A DNA stretch of 64,000 nucleotides, taken from the IMG/VR virus record IMGVR_UViG_3300036715_002359, positions 1 to 64,000 of that record; one strand, 5' to 3'. Source of the stretch: a virus. Positions 33,673 through 42,257 of this stretch are shown here, one piece after another. Each line of letters opens with the position of its first letter. Position 1 is the stretch's first letter. Made by a program: the position numbers and the translations under genes. Under the pieces are notes generated by a model that was not told the origin of the DNA, ran no database searches, and saw only the letters and a list, made by a program, of their open reading frames with translations.

Positions 33673-33682
33673 CTTATTTTAC
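33673..33682 (-). promoter_or_regulatory. Late promoter-like element, variant
   Basis: GTAAAATAAG on the minus strand, about 53 bases before the start at 33620. Confidence 0.4.
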
Positions 33683-33700
33683 TATATAAACTGAAAACTA

Positions 33701-34501
33701 TCAACAACCAGCTATTGATAAGTTATTTCCGCTTGCTATAGTTTGTGCCGGTCCTGTTGGAGAAGCGTTATTAGCTACAGCCTGTCCACTGCTTTCTGTT
33801 ACTGGTAATCCTGTGGGTCCTTGCCCGTTATTAGCTATTTTATACGCCTCTCCTCTAATTATAGAATTAGCGTAAGCCTCTGGAGTAGTACCAGGTTTAT
33901 CAGATGCTCCTAATCCTAAGTAGGCAGCAACAGCAGCGGTTAATTTATTAGAGTATGTTCCAGTTTTTACTAAACCAGGAGCAAGTTCTTTATATTTGCC
34001 TTCTAACACCACTAAAGCACATTTAATTTGTTTCTCGTACGTGTCATCCCCTAGTAGAATTGTTTCTACAGACTCTCCTGGATTCACTAAACAATCAGAA
34101 GTTATATCAGGACGTAATCGTTCCATCTCAGATTTACCACTAGGCCCAGCACCTTTTATAACATACCAACCAGTAACTTGGCCAAGCCCAAAAGCAGCGT
34201 TAGCATTAACTATATTGGTTTTTTCTAAAGCCGTTCCAGAATTATATTTGCTAGATATGGCAGAAAGTTTTAATAGTTTTTTTAAAGCGTCATCTGAGTA
34301 GCTAATTCCTCGCTTAGAAACAAAAGAACTTTCCCTGTAAATCATAGCCATCACAACATTAACTATATCTGGAGCTTGGCCTAAAGTATTAGCAAAGTTT
34401 GCTTTTAGTTGGTCAACCACTAGTTGTCTAATTATCTGCCTATTAGCAGGAGATGACACAACTTGTTTAGCCATACCATTAGAGGTATTAGTACTTACCA
34501 T
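33701..34501 (-). CDS. Lytic transglycosylase-like protein
   Basis: 266 aa. MAMIYRESSF provides the catalytic-Glu region and AAFGLGQVTGWYV the G-L-x-Q motif of SLT lysozyme-like domains, though the spacing is longer than the shortest forms. The C-terminus is a low-complexity linker ending in Cys. It may make the peptidoglycan hole during injection or act in lysis. Overlaps the beta' C-half gene by 14 bases. Confidence 0.7.
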   Translation of the reverse strand: MVSTNTSNGMAKQVVSSPANRQIIRQLVVDQLKANFANTLGQAPDIVNVVMAMIYRESSFVSKRGISYSDDALKKLLKLSAISSKYNSGTALEKTNIVNANAAFGLGQVTGWYVIKGAGPSGKSEMERLRPDITSDCLVNPGESVETILLGDDTYEKQIKCALVVLEGKYKELAPGLVKTGTYSNKLTAAVAAYLGLGASDKPGTTPEAYANSIIRGEAYKIANNGQGPTGLPVTESSGQAVANNASPTGPAQTIASGNNLSIAGC

Positions 34502-36314
34502 CTGTAGGATCTCCGAATTCTGTACCCATCATATAAGAAGCAATAGGATCAGTTGAATGAATTGCACTCTCTTCGTTATAAGCGGCGGCATTTTCAATCG
34601 TGTCTTTAAGTTTATTAAATGACAGTTTAGATACCCAATTTTTATCTAGTAACTTAGCAGTTTGTAAACCAGGAACAATAGGAGTTACTCTAAGTTTAGA
34701 TGAGGATACATCTACTTTAGTAATACCTTTTTCTTTTAATTCCTGAACGTGGTTATAGTCTAATAGAGTACCTGGAGTTAAATCCAATACTCCTTTAGCT
34801 AAAACTTTGCCTTCAGCATCGTCAATATCGACTACCTTTTGATGCCCAATAAGATATTTAGCAATAACATCCACATTAAGTTTATCGCCTGGTAGAAATC
34901 CAGTTTCACCCGGATCTATCACTTGTACGTATTTGATAAGGTTACGTGCAATCAATTCAAAGTGACGAGGGTCTAATCCTCCACCATAAATGTGACGCAG
35001 TTCGTCAGCCATGTATTTACGGCCAGCACCCATACCACGTAGATGTACTAGTTTACGAGGATTTATAACTCCAGTAGATATGCGATCACCTTGTTTAACA
35101 TGGTCACCAGCTTTAACTACCAATTCTTGATTAATGGGAACGAAGTGTTTTTGTCCTTCGATGTATACGTTATGATCACCTAGAGGGGTTTTAACAATTG
35201 ACTCAACAAGGCCATTAACATTAGAAATAGTAGCTTCATCTTTAAAATTCTCAGATGGATTCATAAGAATATTAGAAGCTTGTTCGTAAGCATTACCCTT
35301 ACGTTCACCAACTGTGGCTCTGTGTTTGGTTGATAACATAGCCTGTGTCAAAACTTCAGTTACATATTGAGCGGCTATGACCCCAACGTTTTCACCAATA
35401 TTAGGCATTTTACCATTAGCCATTAGTCCGAAACATTTTTTACAAACTCCGTCTGGAGCTTCACAAGTCATAGAACTACGGACTTTAACTTCTTTCTTTC
35501 CAGAGTTTGCAAGTTCAGCTTGATAGTCTTGTGTAATTTCTCTATTAGTTCCAGCCTCAAATCTTCCTGTAACAGATTTTTTATCTGAAACATCTTTCAT
35601 GATACCGTTCTTAGTTCCACAATCATCTATTGTAATGGTTTCGTGAAATACGGTTGGAGATAACTTCTTGAACAAGGCACCAGGAAGGGCTGTGGAGAGC
35701 TGTGCTAACACTGTTGAGGCCCTACCCATGTAACTCATGGCAAGATGCTCAGCGGGGCTCATACCCTCTGCAAATGAATGTTTGATAACAATAGGGAGTA
35801 ACTCACCTTTAATGTTTGAAGACATCAATGGAGTTGAAGTACCAACGGCTAATTGTTTAGGATTACCACGAGCACCAGTGTTAGCCATCATAGCTGCAAC
35901 TGATCCTTTACCTAATAAATAGTCCAGATTTTGTTTTTCAATCATACCATTATACTTACCGGTAAGATTTGTCAAAGCATTATTAAGTTCAACTTTATTT
36001 TTTGTTTTTTCTTTTAAGTCTTTAACTTTATAGTCGAATTCTTTAATGATAGCTTGACGTTCATCAGAGTCATTCATGTAATCCGAAAGAGGGGTACTCG
36101 CTCCAATTTCGGTAGCTTTATTAAAGAATTGCTGGCCAAGATTATTAATATGTTCGTGAGCTTCGTCTCCCCCATGCTCTAACAACATATTGACGAGGTT
36201 GGACATTCCACCTTTATCTAAACGACGATGGATATCAAATCGGTTTTTCGATTCTTCGGTAGGCATTCCATGCTTTAAAAGCAATGCACCGGCAGTAGTT
36301 AGTTTTTCGCTCAT
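34488..36314 (-). CDS. RNA polymerase beta' subunit, C-terminal half
   Basis: 608 aa. Begins with TAGALLLKHGMP-like and DKGGMSNLVNMLL segments matching the beta' region that follows the funnel, then the bridge/trigger part (GVIAAQYVTEVLTQAMLSTKHRAT) and the C-terminal part (GAGRKYMADELRHIYGG). A Cys cluster CEAPDGVCKKC suggests zinc binding. Together with the 46489 gene it makes a complete beta'. Subunit split within beta' is typical of jumbo phage RNAPs. Location among late genes suggests a virion-packaged enzyme, by inference. Confidence 0.85.
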   Translation of the reverse strand: MSEKLTTAGALLLKHGMPTEESKNRFDIHRRLDKGGMSNLVNMLLEHGGDEAHEHINNLGQQFFNKATEIGASTPLSDYMNDSDERQAIIKEFDYKVKDLKEKTKNKVELNNALTNLTGKYNGMIEKQNLDYLLGKGSVAAMMANTGARGNPKQLAVGTSTPLMSSNIKGELLPIVIKHSFAEGMSPAEHLAMSYMGRASTVLAQLSTALPGALFKKLSPTVFHETITIDDCGTKNGIMKDVSDKKSVTGRFEAGTNREITQDYQAELANSGKKEVKVRSSMTCEAPDGVCKKCFGLMANGKMPNIGENVGVIAAQYVTEVLTQAMLSTKHRATVGERKGNAYEQASNILMNPSENFKDEATISNVNGLVESIVKTPLGDHNVYIEGQKHFVPINQELVVKAGDHVKQGDRISTGVINPRKLVHLRGMGAGRKYMADELRHIYGGGLDPRHFELIARNLIKYVQVIDPGETGFLPGDKLNVDVIAKYLIGHQKVVDIDDAEGKVLAKGVLDLTPGTLLDYNHVQELKEKGITKVDVSSSKLRVTPIVPGLQTAKLLDKNWVSKLSFNKLKDTIENAAAYNEESAIHSTDPIASYMMGTEFGDPTDGKY

Positions 36315-36318
36315 GTTA

Positions 36319-36770
36319 CTATTTTAGAAGTTGTTGTTTGGAATTTCTTGGCTTACCCATTTTTGGTATAGATACTTTTCTTTTATGTTCCTCTGAATGT
36401 TTTCTACCTTTATTACCATTTTCTTTTTTAGGTCCTATAATTTTTTCTTTTTTGAGGTATACTCTTCCAGATTTTAGTAAAGATTCAGAAATTTTTAGCT
36501 TTTGTTCCTCTGACTATTATTATATGCTTTATTTCCTCCGGACATAACTGTAGCAGCAAAAATTATTCCTAAATGACTAGGATATAATTTTATTAATAAT
36601 TGATGTGCCACGTAATGTTCTTCAGTAGTTAATGAAACTAAATTTTCTAAATCATTAGACCCTCTTAGGCATTTAGGAATGGTATGATATTTTTCAGTGT
36701 CAACTTCTTTTGACAAATTTCTATTTTTTGCTTTAACTATTAATCTGTCGTATATAATTTTATAATTCAT
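36319..36770 (-). pseudogene. Frameshifted HNH endonuclease with NUMOD3 tail
   Basis: The frame from 36770 gives an HNH domain: EKYHTIPKCLRGSNDLENLVSLT and EEHYVAHQLLIKLYP. It stops at 36495, but the next frame continues SEEQKLKISESLLKSG and KGRKHSEEHKRKVS down to 36319, a NUMOD3-like DNA-binding module. A single-base shift near AGTCAGAGG separates them. It sits directly upstream of the beta' C-half gene, like a homing gene beside a split host gene. Confidence 0.75.
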
Positions 36771-36798
36771 ATTTCAATTTTACACTATCGTAGACGTT

Positions 36799-36809
36799 TA
36801 TGGTATAAG
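36799..36809 (+). promoter_or_regulatory. Early-type promoter motif
   Basis: TATGGTATAAG followed by TAAAGTGG, 54 bases before the start at 36863. Confidence 0.6.
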
Positions 36810-36862
36810 TAAAGTGGGAGAAAACGTTGTATCCCGATTTTACAATCCACAGGAGAAGTAAC

Positions 36863-37018
36863 ATGACGGTAGATGAATTTAACAATCAGCCCAGGCCAAC
36901 TTTTGATCAACGAGTAAAATTTCCTATAAAACAGGAGATGATTCGTTCATCCAATGTTAAGCCTCGTCCATTTGTCCCGCAACTTATGACATTACTCGGT
37001 AATGCTCGAAGGGGATAA
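36863..37018 (+). CDS. Small protein, 51 aa
   Basis: ATG 36863 follows CCACAGGAGAAGTA; an upstream in-frame ATG lacks a ribosome site. Pro/Arg-rich, unordered-looking. No family is recognised. Confidence 0.55.
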   Translation: MTVDEFNNQPRPTFDQRVKFPIKQEMIRSSNVKPRPFVPQLMTLLGNARRG

Positions 37019-37020
37019 AA

Positions 37021-37302
37021 ATGAGCCACTCCAATCAATCAGCATCAGAATTAAAGACTTTTGCTTTCAGATGTGAGTGGATTGACAAATCCAATAATCC
37101 TGACGGATTTACCTATGCAATAACAGGTAAGGATTTGGAGGAAGAAATAATTCGTCGTCAGAACCGATGCGGCGGTAAAGCTATTAAAAGAAAAGTAGTT
37201 CTGGTGCGATATCCATTCTGGGAAATGATAAAGTCCAGGAAAGTACCGGTATATTCCACAGTCGAGGGTAAACACCCCGACGATGTAGAAAAGTTCATTT
37301 AA
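37021..37302 (+). CDS. Unknown 93-aa protein
   Basis: Starts three bases after the upstream stop, ribosome site AAGGGGATAAA. Basic, mixed fold (RRQNRCGGKAIKRKVVLVRY). Not recognised. Confidence 0.6.
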   Translation: MSHSNQSASELKTFAFRCEWIDKSNNPDGFTYAITGKDLEEEIIRRQNRCGGKAIKRKVVLVRYPFWEMIKSRKVPVYSTVEGKHPDDVEKFI

Positions 37303-37330
37303 TAACCTGTAATATAACTTGGAGTAAAGT

Positions 37331-37918
37331 ATGACTAACAAAACCAAACCTTTGCAAAGCATTCGTGCTCGTATCTTTCTCGTACTTTCCTCTCAGCCAT
37401 TGAAAGAATGGGGAATTTCCGAAATTAAAACGGTGCTGGCCGCAGAAGGTTATAACCCATCTTCTGTAAAACCAGCAATCATGAAGATGTACAACGAAAA
37501 CCTCGTCACTATCGCTTCTGGCGGTGGCCGTGGTAATCCGTACTTGTTCAAACCAGTACATGGTGCCCCGGTTCCTATCGATGACAAAGGTTACAAACCA
37601 CGTGCTAATCGCAAGACCAAGCACATCACCAAGGTCAGCAAAATGGCTCGTAAGGTTAAGGCTGAAGTTGCCAAAACCAACAAAACAATCCGTGAAGGCA
37701 AGGCACCAGTGCTGACACCTATTATAAAGTCTGTACCAATTGATAAAAAAGTGCATTCTCAAATAATTGGTATCTTGGCTGATGGTGTGGTTTCGGTGAA
37801 GGACATTAACCCTAACGTCCCGTACCTGTTGTACCATGGCAAAATAATGCCGTTGGCCGAAGTCAAAGAAATCCTCAAACAATGGGAAGTTCTGACCGAG
37901 GCATTGAAAGGCTTGTAA
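37331..37918 (+). CDS. Winged-helix-like DNA-binding protein
   Basis: 195 aa. Residues 8-70 look like a winged helix (IFLVLSSQPLKEWGISEIKTVL, then a wing with basic GGGRGNPYLF). A Lys/Arg-rich linker follows (KTKHITKVSKMARKVK), and a C-terminal helical domain. Probably a transcription regulator or DNA-binding accessory protein; target unknown. Confidence 0.55.
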   Translation: MTNKTKPLQSIRARIFLVLSSQPLKEWGISEIKTVLAAEGYNPSSVKPAIMKMYNENLVTIASGGGRGNPYLFKPVHGAPVPIDDKGYKPRANRKTKHITKVSKMARKVKAEVAKTNKTIREGKAPVLTPIIKSVPIDKKVHSQIIGILADGVVSVKDINPNVPYLLYHGKIMPLAEVKEILKQWEVLTEALKGL

Positions 37919-37933
37919 CTTAACGAGGTAATC

Positions 37934-38122
37934 ATGGCCAAAAAAGACATTCGGTATCAACTTGGTGAAGTATGTAAGTGGTCAAGAGACCACCAGGTAG
38001 TGTTCCGCTATGTGGACATTTATCAGTCTAACCAAACAACTTCTAGTTTGAGTCATCAGACTATTTCCCTTCCAGAAGAAGAGGCTCGTAAGTTAGTTAA
38101 TTACATGGCCAATTCTCGTTGA
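37934..38122 (+). CDS. Unknown 62-aa protein
   Basis: Ribosome site AACGAGGTAATC. Small mixed fold, not recognised; last gene before a terminator. Confidence 0.55.
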   Translation: MAKKDIRYQLGEVCKWSRDHQVVFRYVDIYQSNQTTSSLSHQTISLPEEEARKLVNYMANSR

Positions 38123-38126
38123 ATTA

Positions 38127-38154
38127 AAACGGCGCTCTTATAGGCCGTTTTTTT
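38127..38154 (+). terminator. Rho-independent terminator
   Basis: AAACGGC / GCCGTTT with T7. Confidence 0.85.
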
Positions 38155-38175
38155 AGTTTCATTAAATCGTTTGTA

Positions 38176-38186
38176 TTTGGTAAAAG
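38176..38186 (+). promoter_or_regulatory. Early-type promoter motif, variant
   Basis: TTTGGTAAAAG, one change in the core, 31 bases before the start at 38217. Controls the nucleotidyltransferase block. Confidence 0.5.
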
Positions 38187-38216
38187 ATTGATAGATACAA
38201 CCTATTTAGGAAAAAC

Positions 38217-38483
38217 ATGGAAGATGAAATCACAGAAATAACCGAAGAGTCTTCGGTGTTTATGAAACTTATGCCAGTCATTGATATATCTTTTTTAGAT
38301 ACTAATGTCGTGGGTAACGCTTTATTTTACTCAGGATATGATGAAGACGATGATTTATTATCCGATCAGTACTTTGAATGGCACATGGGTTGGAATGGAA
38401 ATGAATTCGCAAAAGCATTGAACATAGCTTTATTGGCTAAACAGGTTCCAGAAAATTCTGTTATCCTGCTGAAAATGTATTAA
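38217..38483 (+). CDS. Acidic unknown protein, 88 aa
   Basis: Ribosome site TAGGAAAA. Acidic (EDEITEITEE, YDEDDDLL), mixed fold. It might mimic DNA, but that is speculation; no family recognised. Confidence 0.6.
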   Translation: MEDEITEITEESSVFMKLMPVIDISFLDTNVVGNALFYSGYDEDDDLLSDQYFEWHMGWNGNEFAKALNIALLAKQVPENSVILLKMY

Positions 38484-38499
38484 TTATTAAGGAATATTT

Positions 38500-39888
38500 A
38501 TGGGCGGAAAAGCTCTGTTAGAAAAACATCCGGGCATTAAACGCTTGACCCGTGATGAATTTGCTATGATATCAAACGAACTTGTTCAGAAGTTTCGTGG
38601 GTTATTCAGAAATTACAATACTGAAATTCGAGTCCTTCCCACTTATTCAGATAAGACGAGTTTTGGAGATGTAGACTTTATTGTAGATGCTAGTAGACTA
38701 CCTCAAGGTATAGATGGTGATAATTGGAAACAGATGATTATCCAGCATTTCAAACCTAAAGCTGTTGTAGAAAATGGAAATATATTCTCGTTTGAATATA
38801 AAAATCATCAGATAGATATTATCTCCGTGATTTCTAATAACTACGCATTTTCATTTCAGTATTATTCATATAATGGAATGGGTAGTTTGATGGGTAATGT
38901 GGCTAAGGCCATGGGGTTGAAACTAACTGAAACTGGATTGTATCTTCCAGTTTACCAAGGTCAACAAAAAATTGAAGATATCCTAATCACTAATGATTGG
39001 GGTCAAATGTCCAGCGTTTTAGGTTACGGTAGTAACCGATATGGGTACTCTTTTGATCGTCTTTCTTCAATCCTTTCTTATTTATCTTCGTGTGTCTACT
39101 TCTCTCAGGAGTTATACAACGTAGAAACTATGAATGCTGATGAAAGAGGGTCTTACGGTAATCTACCTATATACAAAGATTTTGTAGAGTACATAACGGC
39201 ACACAAAGCTACTTTGAAAAACTATAATTTTGAGTCCAGTCCTAAGCCTTGGATGTCTTTGATTAAAACAAGTTTTCCACAAGTGGTTGATCGTAGTAAA
39301 GAACTGATGGAAATTCTAGCTAAAGAAAGAATTTTTAAGCAGAAATTCAACGGTGAAGTTATTATGGCTGCTACCGGTATTACAGAAGGTAAAGGTCTTG
39401 GTAAATTCATCGAAGCTTTTAAGAAATCCTTTCCCGGACCTTTAGAGTTTGATATTTTTATTATGAGCTCTTTGCCTTCCACAATTGAAGAAAAACTGAA
39501 GGCTTTTCAGGAAGAATATGTTAAGACTTTGAAAGTGGAAACCAGTATTGGTAAATTAACTGCTGTTAAAGATTTATCTAAAGAACCGAGATTAGATAAA
39601 AACCCTAATTTTAGAATTGATTCCAATCCCGTATCTGAAAGTGATCATATTCGAGAAATACTCCTTGAACAAATAACTCTAGAGTACGAAGATGAACGAG
39701 CATCTACTTTACAAGCTCGGCAGTTAGTTGAAGTAGTTACAGAACTACCATCCTCTCCTCCTCCACCTTTGGCTGCTATTCCACGAGCCCCTAGACCTCC
39801 ACGGCCTATGGTAGCTTTAGAAGCTATTGATGTTCCTAGCCAAGAAGAAGCTGAAGAAATAGTTCGAGAACTACAGTCTCGATCGTAG
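38500..39888 (+). CDS. Nucleotidyltransferase-like protein
   Basis: 462 aa. KTSFGDVDFIVD (about 52-63, D57 and D59) is the D-x-D strand of a nucleotidyltransferase fold; later strands include HQIDIISVI with another acidic residue. A long helical centre follows and a Pro-rich end. Such enzymes add nucleotides to DNA, RNA or small molecules. Close linkage with the phosphoesterase and ligase genes suggests work on nucleic-acid ends, by inference. Confidence 0.65.
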   Translation: MGGKALLEKHPGIKRLTRDEFAMISNELVQKFRGLFRNYNTEIRVLPTYSDKTSFGDVDFIVDASRLPQGIDGDNWKQMIIQHFKPKAVVENGNIFSFEYKNHQIDIISVISNNYAFSFQYYSYNGMGSLMGNVAKAMGLKLTETGLYLPVYQGQQKIEDILITNDWGQMSSVLGYGSNRYGYSFDRLSSILSYLSSCVYFSQELYNVETMNADERGSYGNLPIYKDFVEYITAHKATLKNYNFESSPKPWMSLIKTSFPQVVDRSKELMEILAKERIFKQKFNGEVIMAATGITEGKGLGKFIEAFKKSFPGPLEFDIFIMSSLPSTIEEKLKAFQEEYVKTLKVETSIGKLTAVKDLSKEPRLDKNPNFRIDSNPVSESDHIREILLEQITLEYEDERASTLQARQLVEVVTELPSSPPPPLAAIPRAPRPPRPMVALEAIDVPSQEEAEEIVRELQSRS

Positions 39889-39894
39889 TATAAT

Positions 39895-39920
39895 AGACGG
39901 TGCTGTATGGCCGTCTTTTT
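39895..39920 (+). terminator. Terminator after the nucleotidyltransferase
   Basis: AGACGG / CCGTCT around a short loop then T-run. Readthrough would be needed for the next gene unless it has an unseen promoter. Confidence 0.65.
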
Positions 39921-39951
39921 TAGCCTTAACAAGTCTTAAAATAGAAATACC

Positions 39952-40653
39952 ATGTTCAAAGATAATACTCCAATTTTACTCACTCGACAACTACACTTAG
40001 CTGATAGAGCAGGTAGACACTATGACATTCGTTTAGTGTTGGGAGACAAAGCTTATTCCTGGGCTACTCGTAAGGATATGCCAGCAGTGGGAGAAGCTAT
40101 AGCTTTGTACGAACAGCCAGTTCACACTGCAGAATATGCCATGCGTAGACGTATAGTTATCCCTAGAGGAAACTATGGTAGTGGAATAACCACTTTAGAT
40201 TTTGTTAGAAAAGCATTAGCCACTAACAGTGATGGTGGTAAAGATAAGTTTGTACTTACGGTTCCAGAATCTGGTGAACGTTATTTGTTTAAGAAATTTG
40301 GTGGACAGAACGGGAATACTTGGATGTTAAAGAACCTAGGTGAAAGAAAAATAGAAGAGACTCCAGTGACTAATAAATACTTAGAAAAAATAGCGTCATT
40401 TAGACCAAAAAAGAATAATGAACCTAACGGTAAATTTGAAGACCGAGCAGGGTTTAAGAGTCGCTTTGCTGAAATGTTTGATGCTTCAGTTAAAAGTCGT
40501 AAGATGAACAAAGATAAAGTAAAGAATTATAAGTGGGGTAAAGCTGTCGGGATTGCCAACAAGGATGGACATTTGGTGAAATTAATGGTACCATCTAAGA
40601 CTGAGCCTGGTAAACATTTCACTCTTAAACATCCTGATTATAAAGGTAAATAA
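39952..40653 (+). CDS. LigD-type 3'-phosphoesterase domain protein
   Basis: 233 aa. Residues 12-75 match the PE domain of bacterial LigD: a HYDIRL core (conserved His/Asp/Arg), SWATRKDMP and IPRGNYGSG. This domain trims 3'-phosphates and ribonucleotides before end joining; here it is not fused to ligase or polymerase. The second half holds NKYLEKIA (40372-40395), the motif shared with head proteins, then a basic region. Followed by a stand-alone ligase gene. Confidence 0.8.
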   Translation: MFKDNTPILLTRQLHLADRAGRHYDIRLVLGDKAYSWATRKDMPAVGEAIALYEQPVHTAEYAMRRRIVIPRGNYGSGITTLDFVRKALATNSDGGKDKFVLTVPESGERYLFKKFGGQNGNTWMLKNLGERKIEETPVTNKYLEKIASFRPKKNNEPNGKFEDRAGFKSRFAEMFDASVKSRKMNKDKVKNYKWGKAVGIANKDGHLVKLMVPSKTEPGKHFTLKHPDYKGK

Positions 40654-40655
40654 TA

Positions 40656-40688
40656 AATAGGTATCTTGAGAAAATAGAAAGCAAGTAA
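40656..40688 (+). other. Orphan in-frame NRYLEKI segment after the phosphoesterase
   Basis: Starting right after the stop codon of the preceding gene, a different frame reads NRYLEKIESK and ends in TAA, without a start codon of its own. It copies the motif found inside the phosphoesterase 280 bases earlier. It may be a leftover of a duplicated or deleted gene. Confidence 0.45.
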
Positions 40689-40692
40689 GTGC

Positions 40693-40887
40693 TTGACTCC
40701 TAATGCCATTTATCAATTATCTGTTAACCCTATCGAAAATAGTATTGGAGTTAAAGTTTTGCTTCCAAAACATATAATCATCCCTTCTGAGCATAATTCT
40801 AAATTAAAAATGGAAATGCATGATTCGCTAGAATCGATATTAGCCAAGTATTTTATAAAAACAAAATTAAATGTACCCACGTCATAA
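40693..40887 (+). CDS. Small unknown protein, 64 aa
   Basis: A TTG at 40693 starts a frame with protein-like content (YQLSVNPIENSIGVKVLLPKH); no good ribosome site is visible and ATG is absent, so the start is uncertain. It ends inside the ligase start by 17 bases. No family is recognised. Confidence 0.4.
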   Translation: MTPNAIYQLSVNPIENSIGVKVLLPKHIIIPSEHNSKLKMEMHDSLESILAKYFIKTKLNVPTS

Positions 40888-41758
40888 ATATGTAGAACCT
40901 AATAAATTAGCTTGGCAGGATGTTAAAAATCCTCATGCTACACTTAAGTATGATGGCGGGCACTACTATTTATGTGTAACTTCAGATGGAACTCTCAAAT
41001 ACTACTCACGTCGAGAATCTGTAAAAGGGGGATATCCAGAACGCTCTGAGAAAATTCCACATCTCGCAGATAAAAAAATGCCTGAATACGCAGGGCAAAC
41101 CTTTGCTGTGGAATTGATCCATAGTGGCTTTAAAAAAGGTGCTAAAGAATCTCACTCTGCTGCTGGAGGTATTATTAACTCATTAGCTCCTAGGGCTATT
41201 CAAACTCAAAAAGACACTGGACCAATCCGTGCTGTACTTTTGGATGTTATTAACCCCCCTTTAAAAACGTATGGTGCCAAGGTTGCACATATGGAGAAAT
41301 TCGAAAAAGACTTCGGTAAGTCCGATGTTCTATGGGTTCCTCCAGCAGCTAGAACTAAGGAAGAAATCGTTAAACTTATTAATACAAGTAAATTAGAAAA
41401 TCGTGAAGGAGTTGTAATCACAAGTGCTACAGATCCTGAAGAGAATAATCCTCGTATTAAAATTAAGCACTACGATACGTATAATCTTCGTCCAGTAAAA
41501 ATGTACGAAGAAGTTGATATTCGTGGCAAACCTAAAGGTGCAATGGGAGCCGTGGATATGGTTGACGGTTCTGGTCGTGTTGTAGCTACAGTTGGTAGTG
41601 GTTGGAATAGAGAACAACGAAATGCTGCTTGGAAGAATTTTTCTGAGTGGAGTAAAGATCTGCAACAAGTTAAGACTATGGGCTGGGGCTCTGTTGATGG
41701 TAAGTTACGTCAACCGGTGTATAACGGTCCTGCTGATGGTGAGTTAGATACAATTTAG
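40871..41758 (+). CDS. ATP-dependent DNA ligase
   Basis: 295 aa. KYDG (K26-G29) is the nucleotidyl-lysine motif; then YYSRRES (motif III region), a VELIHSG (IV-like), EGVVITS (motif V: E-G-hydrophobic) and IKIKHYDTYN (last motif). Short, close to minimal ligases. Seals nicks or ends in DNA; with the upstream 3'-phosphoesterase it reproduces two of the three LigD activities. Starts at ATG 40871, overlapping the upstream frame. Confidence 0.82.
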   Translation: MYPRHKYVEPNKLAWQDVKNPHATLKYDGGHYYLCVTSDGTLKYYSRRESVKGGYPERSEKIPHLADKKMPEYAGQTFAVELIHSGFKKGAKESHSAAGGIINSLAPRAIQTQKDTGPIRAVLLDVINPPLKTYGAKVAHMEKFEKDFGKSDVLWVPPAARTKEEIVKLINTSKLENREGVVITSATDPEENNPRIKIKHYDTYNLRPVKMYEEVDIRGKPKGAMGAVDMVDGSGRVVATVGSGWNREQRNAAWKNFSEWSKDLQQVKTMGWGSVDGKLRQPVYNGPADGELDTI

Positions 41759-41767
41759 AGTTAAAAA

Positions 41768-41778
41768 TTTGGTATAAG
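41768..41778 (+). promoter_or_regulatory. Early-type promoter motif
   Basis: TTTGGTATAAG then TAAGATGTG, 68 bases before the start at 41846. Confidence 0.65.
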
Positions 41779-41845
41779 TAAGATGTGAGGATAATAAAAC
41801 AAACCCACAAATCCAACTCAATAATTCCACCACAGGAGTTTACAC

Positions 41846-42244
41846 ATGGAACTTACAGCATCCAATGTTCATACCGTTTTAGTCGATTGCTTGCGTCCAG
41901 GATTGACCAATGAAACAACTACCGTCGAAGGCATTATTAACAGCTTTCGATTTTCAGTTGACAAATTGAAGTACTATTCCAAAAGCATTAACAAAATGCT
42001 CGATCAACTCCCGTTTGAATTCCGTGAAGACAAAGGCGGTGGATGGTCATTTCTGCAAGCTGGCATTACAAACAAAGGTATTCAATGGGGAGACCAACGT
42101 GAGATGGAAATTCTCTTCGCTCTCGGCCTTGCCATTGGATCAGTCATCACTACTGTTCCAAGAAAAGAATGGAAAACCCTTCCTGGCGGCATGCCTTATT
42201 ATGCTGTTCTGAATGAAGAACACCGTCATCCAATTCCCGATTAA
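41846..42244 (+). CDS. Conserved phage/bacterial hypothetical (GGGWSFLxA family)
   Basis: 132 aa. Contains GGGWSFLQAG, QWGDQREMEILFALG and LPGGMPYYAVL, a conserved pattern known from phages and bacteria without assigned function. Ribosome site CCACCACAGGAGTTT. Followed by a membrane protein gene after 13 bases. Confidence 0.75.
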   Translation: MELTASNVHTVLVDCLRPGLTNETTTVEGIINSFRFSVDKLKYYSKSINKMLDQLPFEFREDKGGGWSFLQAGITNKGIQWGDQREMEILFALGLAIGSVITTVPRKEWKTLPGGMPYYAVLNEEHRHPIPD

Positions 42245-42257
42245 CGAGGAGAACAAT

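Noticed and set aside
36360-36370. TTTGGTATAG match to the early promoter
   Set aside because: It is the complement of the coding sequence (VSIPKM) of the NUMOD3 part of the HNH remnant on the minus strand and no plus-strand gene follows.
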